DNA of 64,000 nt, taken from contig NZ_BIMC01000009.1 in NCBI RefSeq assembly GCF_004000885.1, forward strand, positions 1 through 64,000, read 5' to 3'. Position numbers and translations under genes: made by a program. Positions 8,295-17,700 of the stretch are shown piece after piece; positions within the stretch are counted from its first letter, which is position 1, and every line of letters starts with the position of its first letter. Source of the stretch: Paenibacillus glucanolyticus NBRC 15330 (lineage in GTDB: Bacteria > Bacillota > Bacilli > Paenibacillales > Paenibacillaceae). The notes below the pieces were generated by a model that worked only from the letters and a program-made list of their open reading frames with translations, was not told the DNA's origin and made no database searches.

Positions 8295-8705
8295 ATGAAT
8301 CACACAGAACAAGAAAATCCAGTACAAGGCGGGTCCACATTCTTTAGAGGTGCTTTTATCGGTGCATTGGTCGGAGCAGCAGCAGCTCTATTGTTCGCTC
8401 CCAAGCCAGGCCGCGAGCTTCGTGGCGATTTGTCCGAGAAGCTGAGCATCGTAACCGATAAAACCAAGGAAGTTGCTTGCACTGTAGGCGATAAGGCTTC
8501 TGAGCTGGCTAAAACCGTGGGCAGCAAAGCCTCCGATGTCATGACAACGGTAAATGAAGGCCGTCAAAATATTATGTCCAGCGTTAAGGAAGTCTCAGCG
8601 GATGTGTCCGACGAGGTATCCAGTGCTTCCAAAGACGTGAAGGAAAAAGCGATGGACACCTCTTCCGATGTCAGCCGTGAAATAAAATCGACTACGAATT
8701 ATTAA
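8295..8705 (+). CDS. YtxH domain-containing stress protein
   Basis: A 136-residue protein with one membrane segment (FFRGAFIGALVGAAAALLFA) followed by the signature PKPGRELRGDLSEKL of YtxH proteins, and then an amphipathic helical region of short repeats (DKASELAKTVGSKASDV and similar) that resembles LEA/coiled-coil tails. YtxH proteins are general stress proteins of unknown molecular role. I chose ATG 8295 because it lies eight bases from AAAAGGAG; a GTG three codons upstream overlaps that site. A terminator follows at 8720-8750. Confidence 0.85.
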   Translation: MNHTEQENPVQGGSTFFRGAFIGALVGAAAALLFAPKPGRELRGDLSEKLSIVTDKTKEVACTVGDKASELAKTVGSKASDVMTTVNEGRQNIMSSVKEVSADVSDEVSSASKDVKEKAMDTSSDVSREIKSTTNY

Positions 8706-8719
8706 TTCGTGAGGTCACG

Positions 8720-8750
8720 AAATAGCCAGCTGACAAAGCTGGCTATTTTT
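8720..8750 (+). terminator. Terminator after the YtxH gene
   Basis: An 11-bp stem (AAATAGCCAGC with GCTGGCTATTT), 7-nt loop and T-run follow the stop codon at 8705 by about 15 bp. Confidence 0.9.
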
Positions 8751-8842
8751 GTGCCAGAGCGTTAGAAGGTTACTTGTTATTAGTGTATTGTTCTGCAGGT
8801 GAAATGACACGGGGCATCTGCCTAAGAAAGCGGGGATATCTC

Positions 8843-9274
8843 ATGAGCAAAGCCAATCCATATAACAGCCGCTCCAGCCTCTCAACTCGAAGCGGGGGGC
8901 ATTCCAGACCACATGAGGAAAAGCGGGAGGAATCTGCATCAACCAAGGAAAGGCACTCCAGCGCGGCAGATGATGTTCAGGAGCACCCTTTCGAGCTCCG
9001 GCATGAAGTGAAGAAGCTGAACACTCGTCTGGACAAAATCGCGGCCACCCTGGAGAAATCGGAAATGAAGGATATGATCGACAATTACATGAATCCCAAG
9101 AAACGCATCATTGCCAACCTCACGGCTGGGCTGTCCCGGGGGCTCGGTCTAACCCTGGGCACGGCTCTTGTGCTTGGTCTCTTGGGCTACATTCTCAGCT
9201 TCTTTGTCAATGTACCGATGATTGGAGATTTCATCTCCGATCTGCAAGGATATATCGATCAATCCAAATCCTAG
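8843..9274 (+). CDS. DUF5665 domain-containing membrane protein
   Basis: A 143-residue protein. The first 60 residues are polar and low complexity (Ser, Arg, Glu rich), followed by a heptad-like helix (FELRHEVKKLNTRLDKIAATL), the conserved block MIDNYMNPKKRIIANLTAGL, and one membrane helix (LGTALVLGLLGYILSFFV). The block before the helix is the DUF5665 signature; function is unknown. The ATG at 8843 follows GCGGGG; upstream in-frame starts lack a site. It forms a run with the GlsB- and YtxH-type genes and is closed by the terminator at 9294-9334. Confidence 0.75.
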   Translation: MSKANPYNSRSSLSTRSGGHSRPHEEKREESASTKERHSSAADDVQEHPFELRHEVKKLNTRLDKIAATLEKSEMKDMIDNYMNPKKRIIANLTAGLSRGLGLTLGTALVLGLLGYILSFFVNVPMIGDFISDLQGYIDQSKS

Positions 9275-9293
9275 CCAGCTCTCGCTGCATACA

Positions 9294-9334
9294 AACAGCC
9301 CGGTAACCTAAGCAGAAGCAGGTACCGGGCTGTT
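9294..9334. terminator. Bidirectional hairpin between the DUF5665 and corA genes
   Basis: A near-perfect 15-bp stem (AACAGCCCGGTAACCT with AGGTACCGGGCTGTT, one bulge) lies between two convergent genes. T-tracts are weak. Confidence 0.7.
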
Positions 9335-9365
9335 ATGACGCTAAATTTTCCTACTAACCTTGAAT

Positions 9366-10343
9366 TTATATGTTTCTGTTTTTGGACTTCACGCGGAGCA
9401 AATCACCCGTCCATCCTTTCGCACGCAACCAGAGGTACATTCCACCGGTCCACAGCAGGATGAAAGCGCTGATTGCCGTAAATCCCCAGAATGTTTTAAT
9501 AGCCGGCAGGTTCTCAAAATTCATTCCCCATACGGCACCGATCACCGTGGCCGGTGTGAAGACGACGGTAAAAATCGTCAGCGTCTTCATAATTTCATTG
9601 CCGCGGAATCCGGAGATGGCATCATCAATAGAAACAAGGGTATCAATTTCGCGCTCATAATGGTGGATCAGCTGCTCCAGTCTCTCCACTCTGTACTGGA
9701 GCTGCTGGAAGGAGCGGCTGTCATCCAGTTGGTTATGATAGCCTTCCCTAGCGGCGGCAACAAGCTCTTGAAATGGGATAAACAGATTACTCCAGTCCAA
9801 TAACTCGAACCGGGCCGACAGGATCTTATCCATCAAGGTTCGCCGGTTGCGCGTGCGCATATCACTTTCAACAAGCCGAAGATTGCATTCGAATTGATCC
9901 ATCCCTGCATGATAATAATGCAGAATCGCCCGTGCCAGAACAAACATGCCATCTGCAGGCCCCCGGCATTGATGGAGCATGGATGTTCTCTCCGACTTGG
10001 CCATCACACTACGGGTATGGTCATCCAGATTAATGGTAATCAGCACATGATCGTCCAAATAGAAATAGAACTGTTCCGACTTGTGATGATCAGGATCGGA
10101 CGTAACCTTATAGAGCATGGTCCCCATAATAACGGTTTCTACGCCCTCTTTGAAGCGAACGGACAAGTAATTCCGATCCTTTAACGTCGATGCCAGATCA
10201 AACCATTCGGACGTATAGGGATAACGCGTTCGAAGTTCACCAATCCAGGAGGATTGCCAATCATCCGTTCGGACATCATGCCACTGCCACCCTCCTGCAA
10301 AAGTATATATATCCTGACCCTCCGCTCTATCTGGCGCAAGCAT
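9366..10343 (-). CDS. corA: CorA-family magnesium/divalent cation transporter
   Basis: A 325-residue CorA-type channel subunit. It has a large N-terminal cytosolic domain with a long helix (QLQYRVERLEQLIHHYEREIDTLVSIDDAISGF) and two C-terminal membrane helices, the first ending in the diagnostic WGMNFENLP (GMN motif that forms the selectivity filter). The basic C-terminus RAKGWTGDLLRVKSKNRN faces the cytosol. The frame is open to a GTG at 10400, but that codon lies inside the preceding terminator hairpin, so I prefer ATG 10343, with GAAGGGAG upstream at long spacing. Convergent with the DUF5665 gene. Confidence 0.85.
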   Translation of the reverse strand: MLAPDRAEGQDIYTFAGGWQWHDVRTDDWQSSWIGELRTRYPYTSEWFDLASTLKDRNYLSVRFKEGVETVIMGTMLYKVTSDPDHHKSEQFYFYLDDHVLITINLDDHTRSVMAKSERTSMLHQCRGPADGMFVLARAILHYYHAGMDQFECNLRLVESDMRTRNRRTLMDKILSARFELLDWSNLFIPFQELVAAAREGYHNQLDDSRSFQQLQYRVERLEQLIHHYEREIDTLVSIDDAISGFRGNEIMKTLTIFTVVFTPATVIGAVWGMNFENLPAIKTFWGFTAISAFILLWTGGMYLWLRAKGWTGDLLRVKSKNRNI

Positions 10344-10390
10344 ACTCTCTTTGCCACTCCCTTCTATTTCAATCCGGATATTGCGGTTCC

Positions 10391-10429
10391 AAAAAGGCAC
10401 GCCTTCCTATAATTGAGGAAGCGTGCCTT
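10391..10429 (-). terminator. Terminator of the rsbV-rsbW-sigB operon
   Basis: A stem of about 14 bp (AAGGCACGCCTTCCT with AGGAAGCGTGCCTT, one bulge) is followed on the minus strand by TTTTT. It lies 39 bp after the sigB stop. Confidence 0.85.
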
Positions 10430-10467
10430 ATGTTCCCATACGTCTGTCACTACGGGGCTTGTCCATA

Positions 10468-11238
10468 TCAGTAAGATGAATTGGACATAATCTGCTTCAA
10501 TTTTTCCGTTGCCCGCTTCTGGATACGCGACACACTCATTTGCGATACTCCAAGTCTCTGAGCAATGGCCCGCTGGGACTGCCCTTCCTGGAATGCCAGC
10601 AGCAGCACCTTCTGCTCCTGTTCCTTCAACTGACTCATCGCCTGCTGAAGATCCATCCGCTTCTCCACGGAATCAAAGTCATTCACATCCGAGCTAATCA
10701 GCTCTCCAAGCGTTGCTCCGGTTTCTTCCTGAGATAATGGGGAATCGAGTGATACGTAGTGATAGCATTCCCGTCCGGCTAACACCTCGACGGTTTCTTC
10801 AACGGATAGATCCAGATAAGCTGCAATCTCATTCACATCCGGAGACCTCTCCAGCTTCACCATTAACTCATCAATTGCCTGCTGGACCAAGGCACCTTTC
10901 TCCTTGATTCGTCTGGGTACTTGAATGTACCACGACTTATCGCGGAGGAAGTTTTTCATATGCCCAATCATGCTCTTCATGGCATAGGGCTCGAACGGAA
11001 TCCCCAGGCTAATGTCGTATTGCTGAAGCAGACGGATTAATGCCATCTGACCCACCTGATATAAGTCCTCATACAGATCCGGCCGATTCCGGGCAATTTT
11101 GCCCGCAGCCATTTTGACCATCGGCTCATATTTCTTAATCAGCACCGTTGCGATATCGTTATCCTTCGTCTGCTGATACTGTTGTATTAAATGTACTGCT
11201 TCATCCCTGGACTCTGGGGGAGTCACCTTATCACTCAT
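10468..11238 (-). CDS. sigB: RNA polymerase sigma factor SigB
   Basis: A 256-residue sigma-70 group 3 factor for the general stress response. Region 2 includes DLYEDLYQVGQMALIRLLQQYD with FEPYAMKSMIGHMKNFLRDKSW; region 3 is VPRRIKEKGALVQQAIDELMVKLERSP; region 4 carries the helix-turn-helix EGQSQRAIAQRLGVSQMSVSRIQKRATEKL. Gene order rsbV-rsbW-sigB confirms identity over sporulation paralogues. Its ATG overlaps the rsbW stop (ATGA), indicating translational coupling with its anti-sigma factor. Transcription is likely autoregulated from the sigma-B-type promoter at 12078-12103. Confidence 0.93.
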   Translation of the reverse strand: MSDKVTPPESRDEAVHLIQQYQQTKDNDIATVLIKKYEPMVKMAAGKIARNRPDLYEDLYQVGQMALIRLLQQYDISLGIPFEPYAMKSMIGHMKNFLRDKSWYIQVPRRIKEKGALVQQAIDELMVKLERSPDVNEIAAYLDLSVEETVEVLAGRECYHYVSLDSPLSQEETGATLGELISSDVNDFDSVEKRMDLQQAMSQLKEQEQKVLLLAFQEGQSQRAIAQRLGVSQMSVSRIQKRATEKLKQIMSNSSY

Positions 11239-11684
11239 ACCCGCTCCTCGCTTCTTGCAAGCCGCTTCGTAAGCATAACCTCGGTTCCCTTTCCAGCCTG
11301 GTTTGTTACGCTCACCTCATCCATAAGCGCCTCCATCAGGTAGAAGCCGAGTCCGCCGATTTGGACCTCACTGAGATCTTTATCATGAAGTGAACGGTTA
11401 CCAACCGCTCCCACACTGTCGAAACTCTCCCCTTCGTCTCTGACCGTAATGGATAGCGACTCGCTAGTCACTTGGAATAATACCTCTACCATTCCGCCTT
11501 CCTGACTATACGCATACAAAACCGAGTTATTGCAGGCCTCAGACACTGCAACCTTCATATCTTCAATCTCTTCATAGGAGAAGCCCATCTTGGAAGCTAT
11601 CCCGTACAGATTCAGCCTTACGATATCCACGTATTCAGCACTGGCAGGCAAATTAAGTGTTACTCTTTGTACATCTGAATTCAT
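11235..11684 (-). CDS. rsbW: Anti-sigma-B factor and serine kinase RsbW
   Basis: A 149-residue GHKL-type protein kinase that binds and inhibits SigB and phosphorylates RsbV. The N box is MKVAVSEACNNSVLYAYS, the G1 box is VRDEGESFDSVGAV, and the glycine-rich G2 segment is QIGGLGFYLMEALMDEV. Full length for the family. An AAAGGATC site precedes the ATG. It is 32 bp downstream of rsbV and overlaps sigB by four bases. Confidence 0.93.
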   Translation of the reverse strand: MNSDVQRVTLNLPASAEYVDIVRLNLYGIASKMGFSYEEIEDMKVAVSEACNNSVLYAYSQEGGMVEVLFQVTSESLSITVRDEGESFDSVGAVGNRSLHDKDLSEVQIGGLGFYLMEALMDEVSVTNQAGKGTEVMLTKRLARSEERV

Positions 11685-11716
11685 TCTTTTCGATCCTTTC
11701 CTATTGGGAATACTTC

Positions 11717-12040
11717 TTACGACTGAAAGAACTTCGCAATACCCGTCATATCAAACAGCTTCTGAATTTGCGGCGGAACTTCCTCAACTGCAAAACGGGC
11801 TTCCATGCCGTGTCTTGCTTTCAGTATCGACAGAAGAATACCAATACCTGTACTATCAATATATGTCATGTCCTTCATGTTGACGATCAAGTCTACTTCG
11901 GAATTGCCGACAAGAGGTTCCATTACTAATCGAAAATCCGGAGCGACGGACAGATCAAGTTCACCGCTCAAAAATACAGTACATACACCCTCGCTCATCT
12001 GAGTCTTGGCATTGAACTTATCATTTGTTTTTGTATTCAT
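11717..12040 (-). CDS. rsbV: Anti-anti-sigma factor RsbV
   Basis: A 107-residue STAS-domain protein. When unphosphorylated it sequesters RsbW and frees SigB. The phosphorylatable Ser is in MTYIDSTGIGILLS, the family motif. The ATG at 12038-12040 follows GGGAGAG at eight bases; a GTG two codons upstream is an alternative. The first gene of the sigma-B operon, with a candidate sigma-B promoter about 40 bp upstream. Confidence 0.93.
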   Translation of the reverse strand: MNTKTNDKFNAKTQMSEGVCTVFLSGELDLSVAPDFRLVMEPLVGNSEVDLIVNMKDMTYIDSTGIGILLSILKARHGMEARFAVEEVPPQIQKLFDMTGIAKFFQS

Positions 12041-12077
12041 AGACACTCTCTCCCAAATAATTTGTTTTCCCTTTACA

Positions 12078-12103
12078 TAACCCGTTATCTAACTCGTTGA
12101 AAC
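12078..12103 (-). promoter_or_regulatory. Candidate sigma-B promoter of rsbV-rsbW-sigB
   Basis: On the minus strand GTTTCA is followed after 14 bp by GGGTTA, close to the sigma-B consensus (GTTTAA, 12-15 bp, GGGTAT). It is correctly placed 40-60 bp ahead of rsbV, as expected for autoregulation. Confidence 0.65.
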
Positions 12104-12153
12104 AGGTTGAAGGGGAATGTGGCCGTGCTAATATATGGAAACGAATCTTTTCC

Positions 12154-13833
12154 CTAACCGTTAATGATTCGAATGGTGTTTGGACGGTTGTCCCAGTCGT
12201 CCGGTTCCACTGGTGTATATCGGGACAACAGGTGCTTAACGCAGCTGATTTTGACCGGCTTGCTAATATATTCGTCCATTCCGGCATCCGAGCAGCGCTT
12301 CTGGATACCATCCATCACATTGGCTGTCATGGCAACCAGAATAGGTGCATCCGCTCCATGCTTCATCTGACGGATCAGGCGTGCAGCCTCCAGGCCATCC
12401 ATAACCGGCATTTGCAGATCCATAAAAATGATATCGTACACTTTAGGACCGGCAACCATATCAACCGCCTGCTTACCGTCCTCTGCCATGTCCGCGCTCA
12501 TTCCCATCTTTTTCAGCATGCTGTCCATCAGCTTTCGATTAATCGGGTGATCATCCACAATCAGGATGTTGGCTTGTCTCTCCCCATGGACGCGAAATTT
12601 ATCGGTAGGCTCATCTTCTCGCCGTCGATAGTCTCCTTCCTCATAGGTATGAACACACATCGTAAATACGAAGGTGGCACCCTTATTTTCCTTGGATTCC
12701 ACCGTAATGTCCCCACCCATCATCTGCACAAGGGATCTACAGATGGCAAGTCCCAGCCCTGTCCCTCCGTATTTGCGGGTCATGGAGGAATCAAGCTGCG
12801 AGAATGGCTTGAACAGCCGATCGATTTTCTCTGATGAGATGCCAATCCCCGTATCCTTCACCGTAAATTCGAGGGTTAACCGGTCCTCTTCGACTTGGGT
12901 CAGCGATACAACCAAATATACTCCACCCTCATTGGTGAATTTCACAGCGTTGGATACCAGATTGACCAATACTTGGCGAAGACGTCCCATATCGCCAAAT
13001 ACCATCGACGGAATACGCTCCTCAATGTAATACGAAAGCTGCAAATTTTTCTTGGAGGCTTCTCCCGAGAACAAACCGAACACTTCCTGCACACAAGACT
13101 TGAGATCAAACGGATATTCCTCCAGCTCCATCTTGCCGGATTCCATCTTGGAGAAATCCAGGATGTCATTAATGATGTTAACCAAAGCATCCGCGCTGTT
13201 GCGGATGATCGTTGCATACTCCCGCTGCTCTTCCTGAAGCTCGCTGTCCATCAGCAAATCGATCATACCGATCACGCCATTCATCGGCGTACGGATTTCA
13301 TGGCTCATCATCGCCAGAAACTCCGTTTTGGCTTTAACGGCAATCTCCGCTGCTTCCTTCGCCTGCACAAGCTCATGATTGATCTTCTCCAGTTCCAGCG
13401 TCTTCTGATGCAGCTGCATGGACTGGATCTTGAGTCTGTTATTGGTTTGGTACATATCGACAAAACCCTCGATCTTGGACTTCAAGATTTGAGGGATAAA
13501 AGGTTTAACCATATAGTCGATTGCACCTGCCGAATAACCCGCAAAGAGATGCTCCGCGTCCTTGCTGTTTGCAGAAATAAAGATAATCGGAATATCCTTT
13601 GTTTTGTCTCTCGCCTTGATCAGCCTTGCTGTTTCGATACCGTCCATACCGGGCATCTGTACATCCAGAACAATCACAGCAAAGTCATACTTCAAGAGAT
13701 ACCGCAGAGCTTCTTCCCCCGAAGTCGCTTTTATTAGCGTGTATTGCTCACTGTCCAGAACAGCTTCGAGTGCAAGTAAGTTTTCAGGGCGGTCATCTAC
13801 CAACAGAATATGAATCGGTTCGTGAAACCCCAT
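12154..13833 (-). CDS. Cytosolic hybrid histidine kinase, REC-HisKA-HATPase-REC
   Basis: A 559-residue soluble hybrid kinase. An N-terminal receiver ([18 protein letters not shown], acceptor Asp near 56 in [12 protein letters not shown]) is followed by a coiled coil, a dimerisation/phospho-acceptor helix with [15 protein letters not shown] (His near 177), an HATPase domain with DTGIGI and GGTGLGLAI boxes, and a C-terminal receiver ([14 protein letters not shown], Asp near 471 in [12 protein letters not shown]). There is no membrane segment, so it takes input through the N-terminal receiver. It lies between the RsbM-type gene (22 bp) and rsbV (113 bp), on the same strand. Its position suggests it is another input to sigma-B; this is inferred from context. 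Confidence 0.88.
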   Translation of the reverse strand: MGFHEPIHILLVDDRPENLLALEAVLDSEQYTLIKATSGEEALRYLLKYDFAVIVLDVQMPGMDGIETARLIKARDKTKDIPIIFISANSKDAEHLFAGYSAGAIDYMVKPFIPQILKSKIEGFVDMYQTNNRLKIQSMQLHQKTLELEKINHELVQAKEAAEIAVKAKTEFLAMMSHEIRTPMNGVIGMIDLLMDSELQEEQREYATIIRNSADALVNIINDILDFSKMESGKMELEEYPFDLKSCVQEVFGLFSGEASKKNLQLSYYIEERIPSMVFGDMGRLRQVLVNLVSNAVKFTNEGGVYLVVSLTQVEEDRLTLEFTVKDTGIGISSEKIDRLFKPFSQLDSSMTRKYGGTGLGLAICRSLVQMMGGDITVESKENKGATFVFTMCVHTYEEGDYRRREDEPTDKFRVHGERQANILIVDDHPINRKLMDSMLKKMGMSADMAEDGKQAVDMVAGPKVYDIIFMDLQMPVMDGLEAARLIRQMKHGADAPILVAMTANVMDGIQKRCSDAGMDEYISKPVKISCVKHLLSRYTPVEPDDWDNRPNTIRIING

Positions 13834-13854
13834 GAGATCCTCCTACAAAACTTT

Positions 13855-14778
13855 CTATTTAATCTTCCGGTAAATTTTCTCGACCCGGTCCAGTGTCTCA
13901 TAGGCTTCACTGTAATTCGTAAAGTGGATGGACTCTTTGGCACCCAGTACGAGAATACCGAAATGGCTTAGACTCTCGTGAAATAATCCGTGCACATGAT
14001 CCCGCAGCTGATCATTGAAATATATCATGACATTCCGGCAAAAGATCACATTAAACTCGTTAAAGGAACGATCCGTTGCCAGATTATGTTCTGCAAAAAT
14101 CATGTTTTTCTTCAAATACGGTTGAAAAATAACCGAGTTGTACTTCGCAGTATAATATTCGGAGAACGAGCGGGTTCCGCCCGCCTCCATATAATTCTTG
14201 GTGTACTGCTTCATGCGTTTGATGTCAAACACGCCTTCCTTGGCCTGCTGGAGAGAACGCGAGTTCATGTCCGTCGCATAAATCCGGGATTTTTCATACA
14301 GCCCCTCTTCATGAAGCAGAATCGCCATGGAATACACCTCTTCTCCAGTTGAGCAGCCGGCGTGCCATATCCGTATATACGGATACGTACGAAGCAGAGG
14401 AACTACCGTCTGCCTGAATGTCAGGAATAATTTGGGATCCCTGAACATTTCCGTGACGGGAATGGACAGATTATATATGAGCCGTTCAAAACAAGAACGG
14501 TCGTGGAGTACTTTATCCTGAAGCGCGGAGATCGAGGATACCCCTTCGGCATGCACATGATGCCAGATTCTCCGCCTCAATGAAGGAATAGCATAATTAC
14601 GAAAATCGTAACCATAGAATCGATGAATACCTTCCAAAAGAAGCTCCAACTCGATCTGCTCCAGCTCACATTCGCTATCCTCTGTTATCAACAGTTGTTC
14701 TGATTCAGTATGGTTACTAGATGACATAACGGGTGCACCGCTTTCCGAGTGTTTATTTGCTACTTGTACTTTACCCAC
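13855..14778 (-). CDS. rsbM: CheR-type protein methyltransferase, RsbM-like
   Basis: Up to 307 residues. The N-terminal CheR helical domain (LLLEGIHRFYGYDFRNYAIPSLRRRIWHH) precedes a SAM-dependent methyltransferase domain with IWHAGCSTGEEVYSMAILL, the second motif IYATDMNSRSLQQAKEGVF and the family segment FNVIFCRNVMIYFN. In Bacillus cereus the CheR-type RsbM methylates the hybrid kinase RsbK and damps sigma-B activity; the same neighbours here support that role. The N-terminus is uncertain: GTG 14778 and ATG 14727 both lack a strong ribosome binding site. Confidence 0.82.
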   Translation of the reverse strand: MGKVQVANKHSESGAPVMSSSNHTESEQLLITEDSECELEQIELELLLEGIHRFYGYDFRNYAIPSLRRRIWHHVHAEGVSSISALQDKVLHDRSCFERLIYNLSIPVTEMFRDPKLFLTFRQTVVPLLRTYPYIRIWHAGCSTGEEVYSMAILLHEEGLYEKSRIYATDMNSRSLQQAKEGVFDIKRMKQYTKNYMEAGGTRSFSEYYTAKYNSVIFQPYLKKNMIFAEHNLATDRSFNEFNVIFCRNVMIYFNDQLRDHVHGLFHESLSHFGILVLGAKESIHFTNYSEAYETLDRVEKIYRKIK

Positions 14779-14787
14779 AAAAGCGGT

Positions 14788-17700
14788 TTACGAATACAAC
14801 CAAACCCTCATAAGTGAAAGAAGCTGCTCGGTCTGAATCGGCTTCTTCATATAATCAGAGGCTCCGGCTTCAATACATTTCGCCCGGTCCTCTTTCATGG
14901 CTTTGGCTGTCAATGCTATAATCGGTAGCTTTTCGAACTCAGGCATCTCTCGCAGAAGGCGCATCGCTTCATAGCCGTCCATCTCCGGCATCATCATATC
15001 CATCAGCACCAAATCGTAGTCCGGATTATCCTGAAGCAGCTCTATCGCTTCCCTGCCGTTCTCGGCAAAGGTCACTTCCATGTTGTATCCTTCCAGTACG
15101 CTGGAGAGAGCAAATACGTTGCGGATATCATCATCCACAAGCAGAATCTTCTTGCCTTCGAACAGCTCTTCCTTATTGTGCAGCTTTTGCAGAATTTTAC
15201 GTTTATCCTCCGGCAAATCGGCTTCAATCCGGTGGAGGAACAGGGTCGTTTCATCCAGAAGCCGTTCGGGAGATTTCACGTCTTTAATGATGATGGACTC
15301 CGCATATTTGCGAAGCTGCATCTCTTCCTTCGAATCCAGATCCTTACCGGTATAAATAATAATTGGCAGATCCATCAGGTTCTCATCATCACGAATCTGA
15401 TCCAGCAGCTCAAAGCCCGTCATGTCTGTCAGCATCAAATCAAGCACCATACAGTCATAGCGCTGCTTACGCAGCTCGCTGAGTGCTTCGGCACCCGTGG
15501 ATGCCGCCGTAATAGATACATCGTCATGACCGATCAATTCAATGATGGAGTTACGCTGAATGTCATCGTCCTCAACAATCAGGAGATGTTTCATCGATTT
15601 TTCCGCGTACGATTCGATATGCGTGAACGCATTCTCCAGTGCCTCTCTGGATGATGGCTTCTTCAGGTAGGCGATAGCCCCCATCATAAGTCCTTGCTTC
15701 ACTTCGTCCACAACCGAGATCACATGCACCGGAATATGACGCGTAACCGCTGAGCTCTTCAACTCGCCCATGACGGACCAGCCGTCGATGACCGGAAGCT
15801 GAATATCCAGGATGATGGCGTCCGGTCTGTAGGACTTCGCCATCTCCAGGCCGATATCCCCCTGCAGAGCAACCAAGGCTTTGAACCCGCGTCCTCTAGC
15901 CATATCCAGAAGGATTCTGGCAAACTTCACATCATCCTCAATAATGAGCAGCACTCGATCGGTCGGCCCTATCTGGTTGCGATCATCATCCACTTGTACG
16001 GATGGGTTGACCTCTGTTGTGACCATCTTGGCCTTCGGAACAATCAGATTGCTCTCTGGCGGAGCCTCAATGGACGCCGCTGCCTCCTGTACTCCCTGAA
16101 CCACTTCCGGAGGGCTGCTCGGCAGGAAGAGAGTGAAGCAGCTGCCCTTGCCTTCTTCCGATTCAACCAGAATCCCCCCGCCAAGCAGACGGGAAAGCTC
16201 GCGGCTGATCGACAAGCCGAGCCCGGTCCCGCCATATTTGCGGCTTGTGGTGCCGTCCACCTGCTGGAAAGCTTCAAAGATCAGATCGGTTTTGTCAGCA
16301 GGTATACCAATTCCACTGTCTTTTACCGCAAATGCCACATAGTCTGCTTCTGCATTCAGATAGATAGGGAGTTTCTCTGGATCGGCCTTCTCCATATTCA
16401 GCTCAACGGAGCCTTGGTTCGTGAACTTGAATGCATTGGAGAGCAGGTTACGAAGGACTTGCTTCACGCGATGACTGTCCGTAACGATGCTTTGCGGAAT
16501 GTCCTCCCCGATGTGTACATGAAGATCAATATGTTTACGCGACGCTACAGCGGCAAAATTCTGCTCCACAAAGGATTCAATATCCTGCAGCTGAACATCC
16601 TCGTAATTAATTTCCATTTTCCCGGCGTCCACTTTGGACAAGTCGAGAATTTCATCAATCATTTTGAGCAGGTCCGAACCTGACATATAAATCGTCTGCG
16701 CATATTCGATCTGCTTATCGCTCAGATTTCCGCTCTTATTCTCAGACAGCAGCTGTGACAAGATGAGCAGGCTGTTAAGAGGGGTTCGCAGTTCGTGAGA
16801 CATATTTGCCATGAACTCCGACTTGTATTTGGTTGTAACCGAAAGCTGCTTCGCTTGCTGCTCTAGCTTCAACCGGGCCTTCTCAATTTCATCGTTCTTC
16901 TCTTCCACTTCCTGCACCTGTTCCTCCAGCGCGCGCGTCTTGGCAACCAGCTCGGTATTATAATGCTCGAGCTCTTCCTGTTGACGCTGCAGCAAATCTT
17001 CGGAACGTTTGAGGGCATTGGTTTGCTCCTCCAGATTTTCATTGGAACGGCGAAGCTCTTCTTGTTGGGTCTGCAGCTCCTCCGACTGAACCTGAAGCTC
17101 TTCTGTCATCGCCTGCGACTCCCGCAGCAGCTGCTCGACCCGCAGGCGTCCTGTAATATTATTCAGAATAATGCCAAGCGACTGACTCAGCTGTGAGATG
17201 AGCTGCTCCTGCAGGGATGTTGTCTCCTCGAAGGCTGCCAGCTCCACCACACCCAGCACTTCATTCTCGAACAGGATCGGATAGATCATGACGGAAATCG
17301 GCTTGGATGATCCCCAGCCGGACTCCACTTTCATGTAATCGTCAGGCGCATTTCTCAGCACAATCGGTTTCTTGTCCAGCGCGACTTGCCCTACGAGTCC
17401 TTCCCCAATCATGAAGGAAATCTTGGGCTCCTCGCCGCCCTCATGCGCATAGGAACCTTTCAGTTCCAATTTATTCGGATGTTTATCTTCTTGATGAATA
17501 TAAATAGCTCCATAGTGAGCACCTAATATCGGTGTGAATTCGCTAATAAACCGCTGACCCACCTCTTCAAGGGAATTAATCCCCTCCAGCAGCTCCGTTA
17601 CTCTGGCCATATTCGAGTTAAGCCACGATTGATCGCGCTGCGCCTGAAGATAGGTCTCCTCTATCCGCTGCTTCTCGAGAATATCTTCGGACAAGTCTTT

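Noticed and set aside
10343..10400. GTG at 10400 as the start of corA
   Set aside because: That codon lies inside the terminator stem of the sigB operon; the ATG at 10343 is more plausible.
12097..12834. Plus-strand 245-codon open frame opposite the hybrid kinase
   Set aside because: Antisense to conserved HATPase and receiver sequence; no start signal and no family resemblance.
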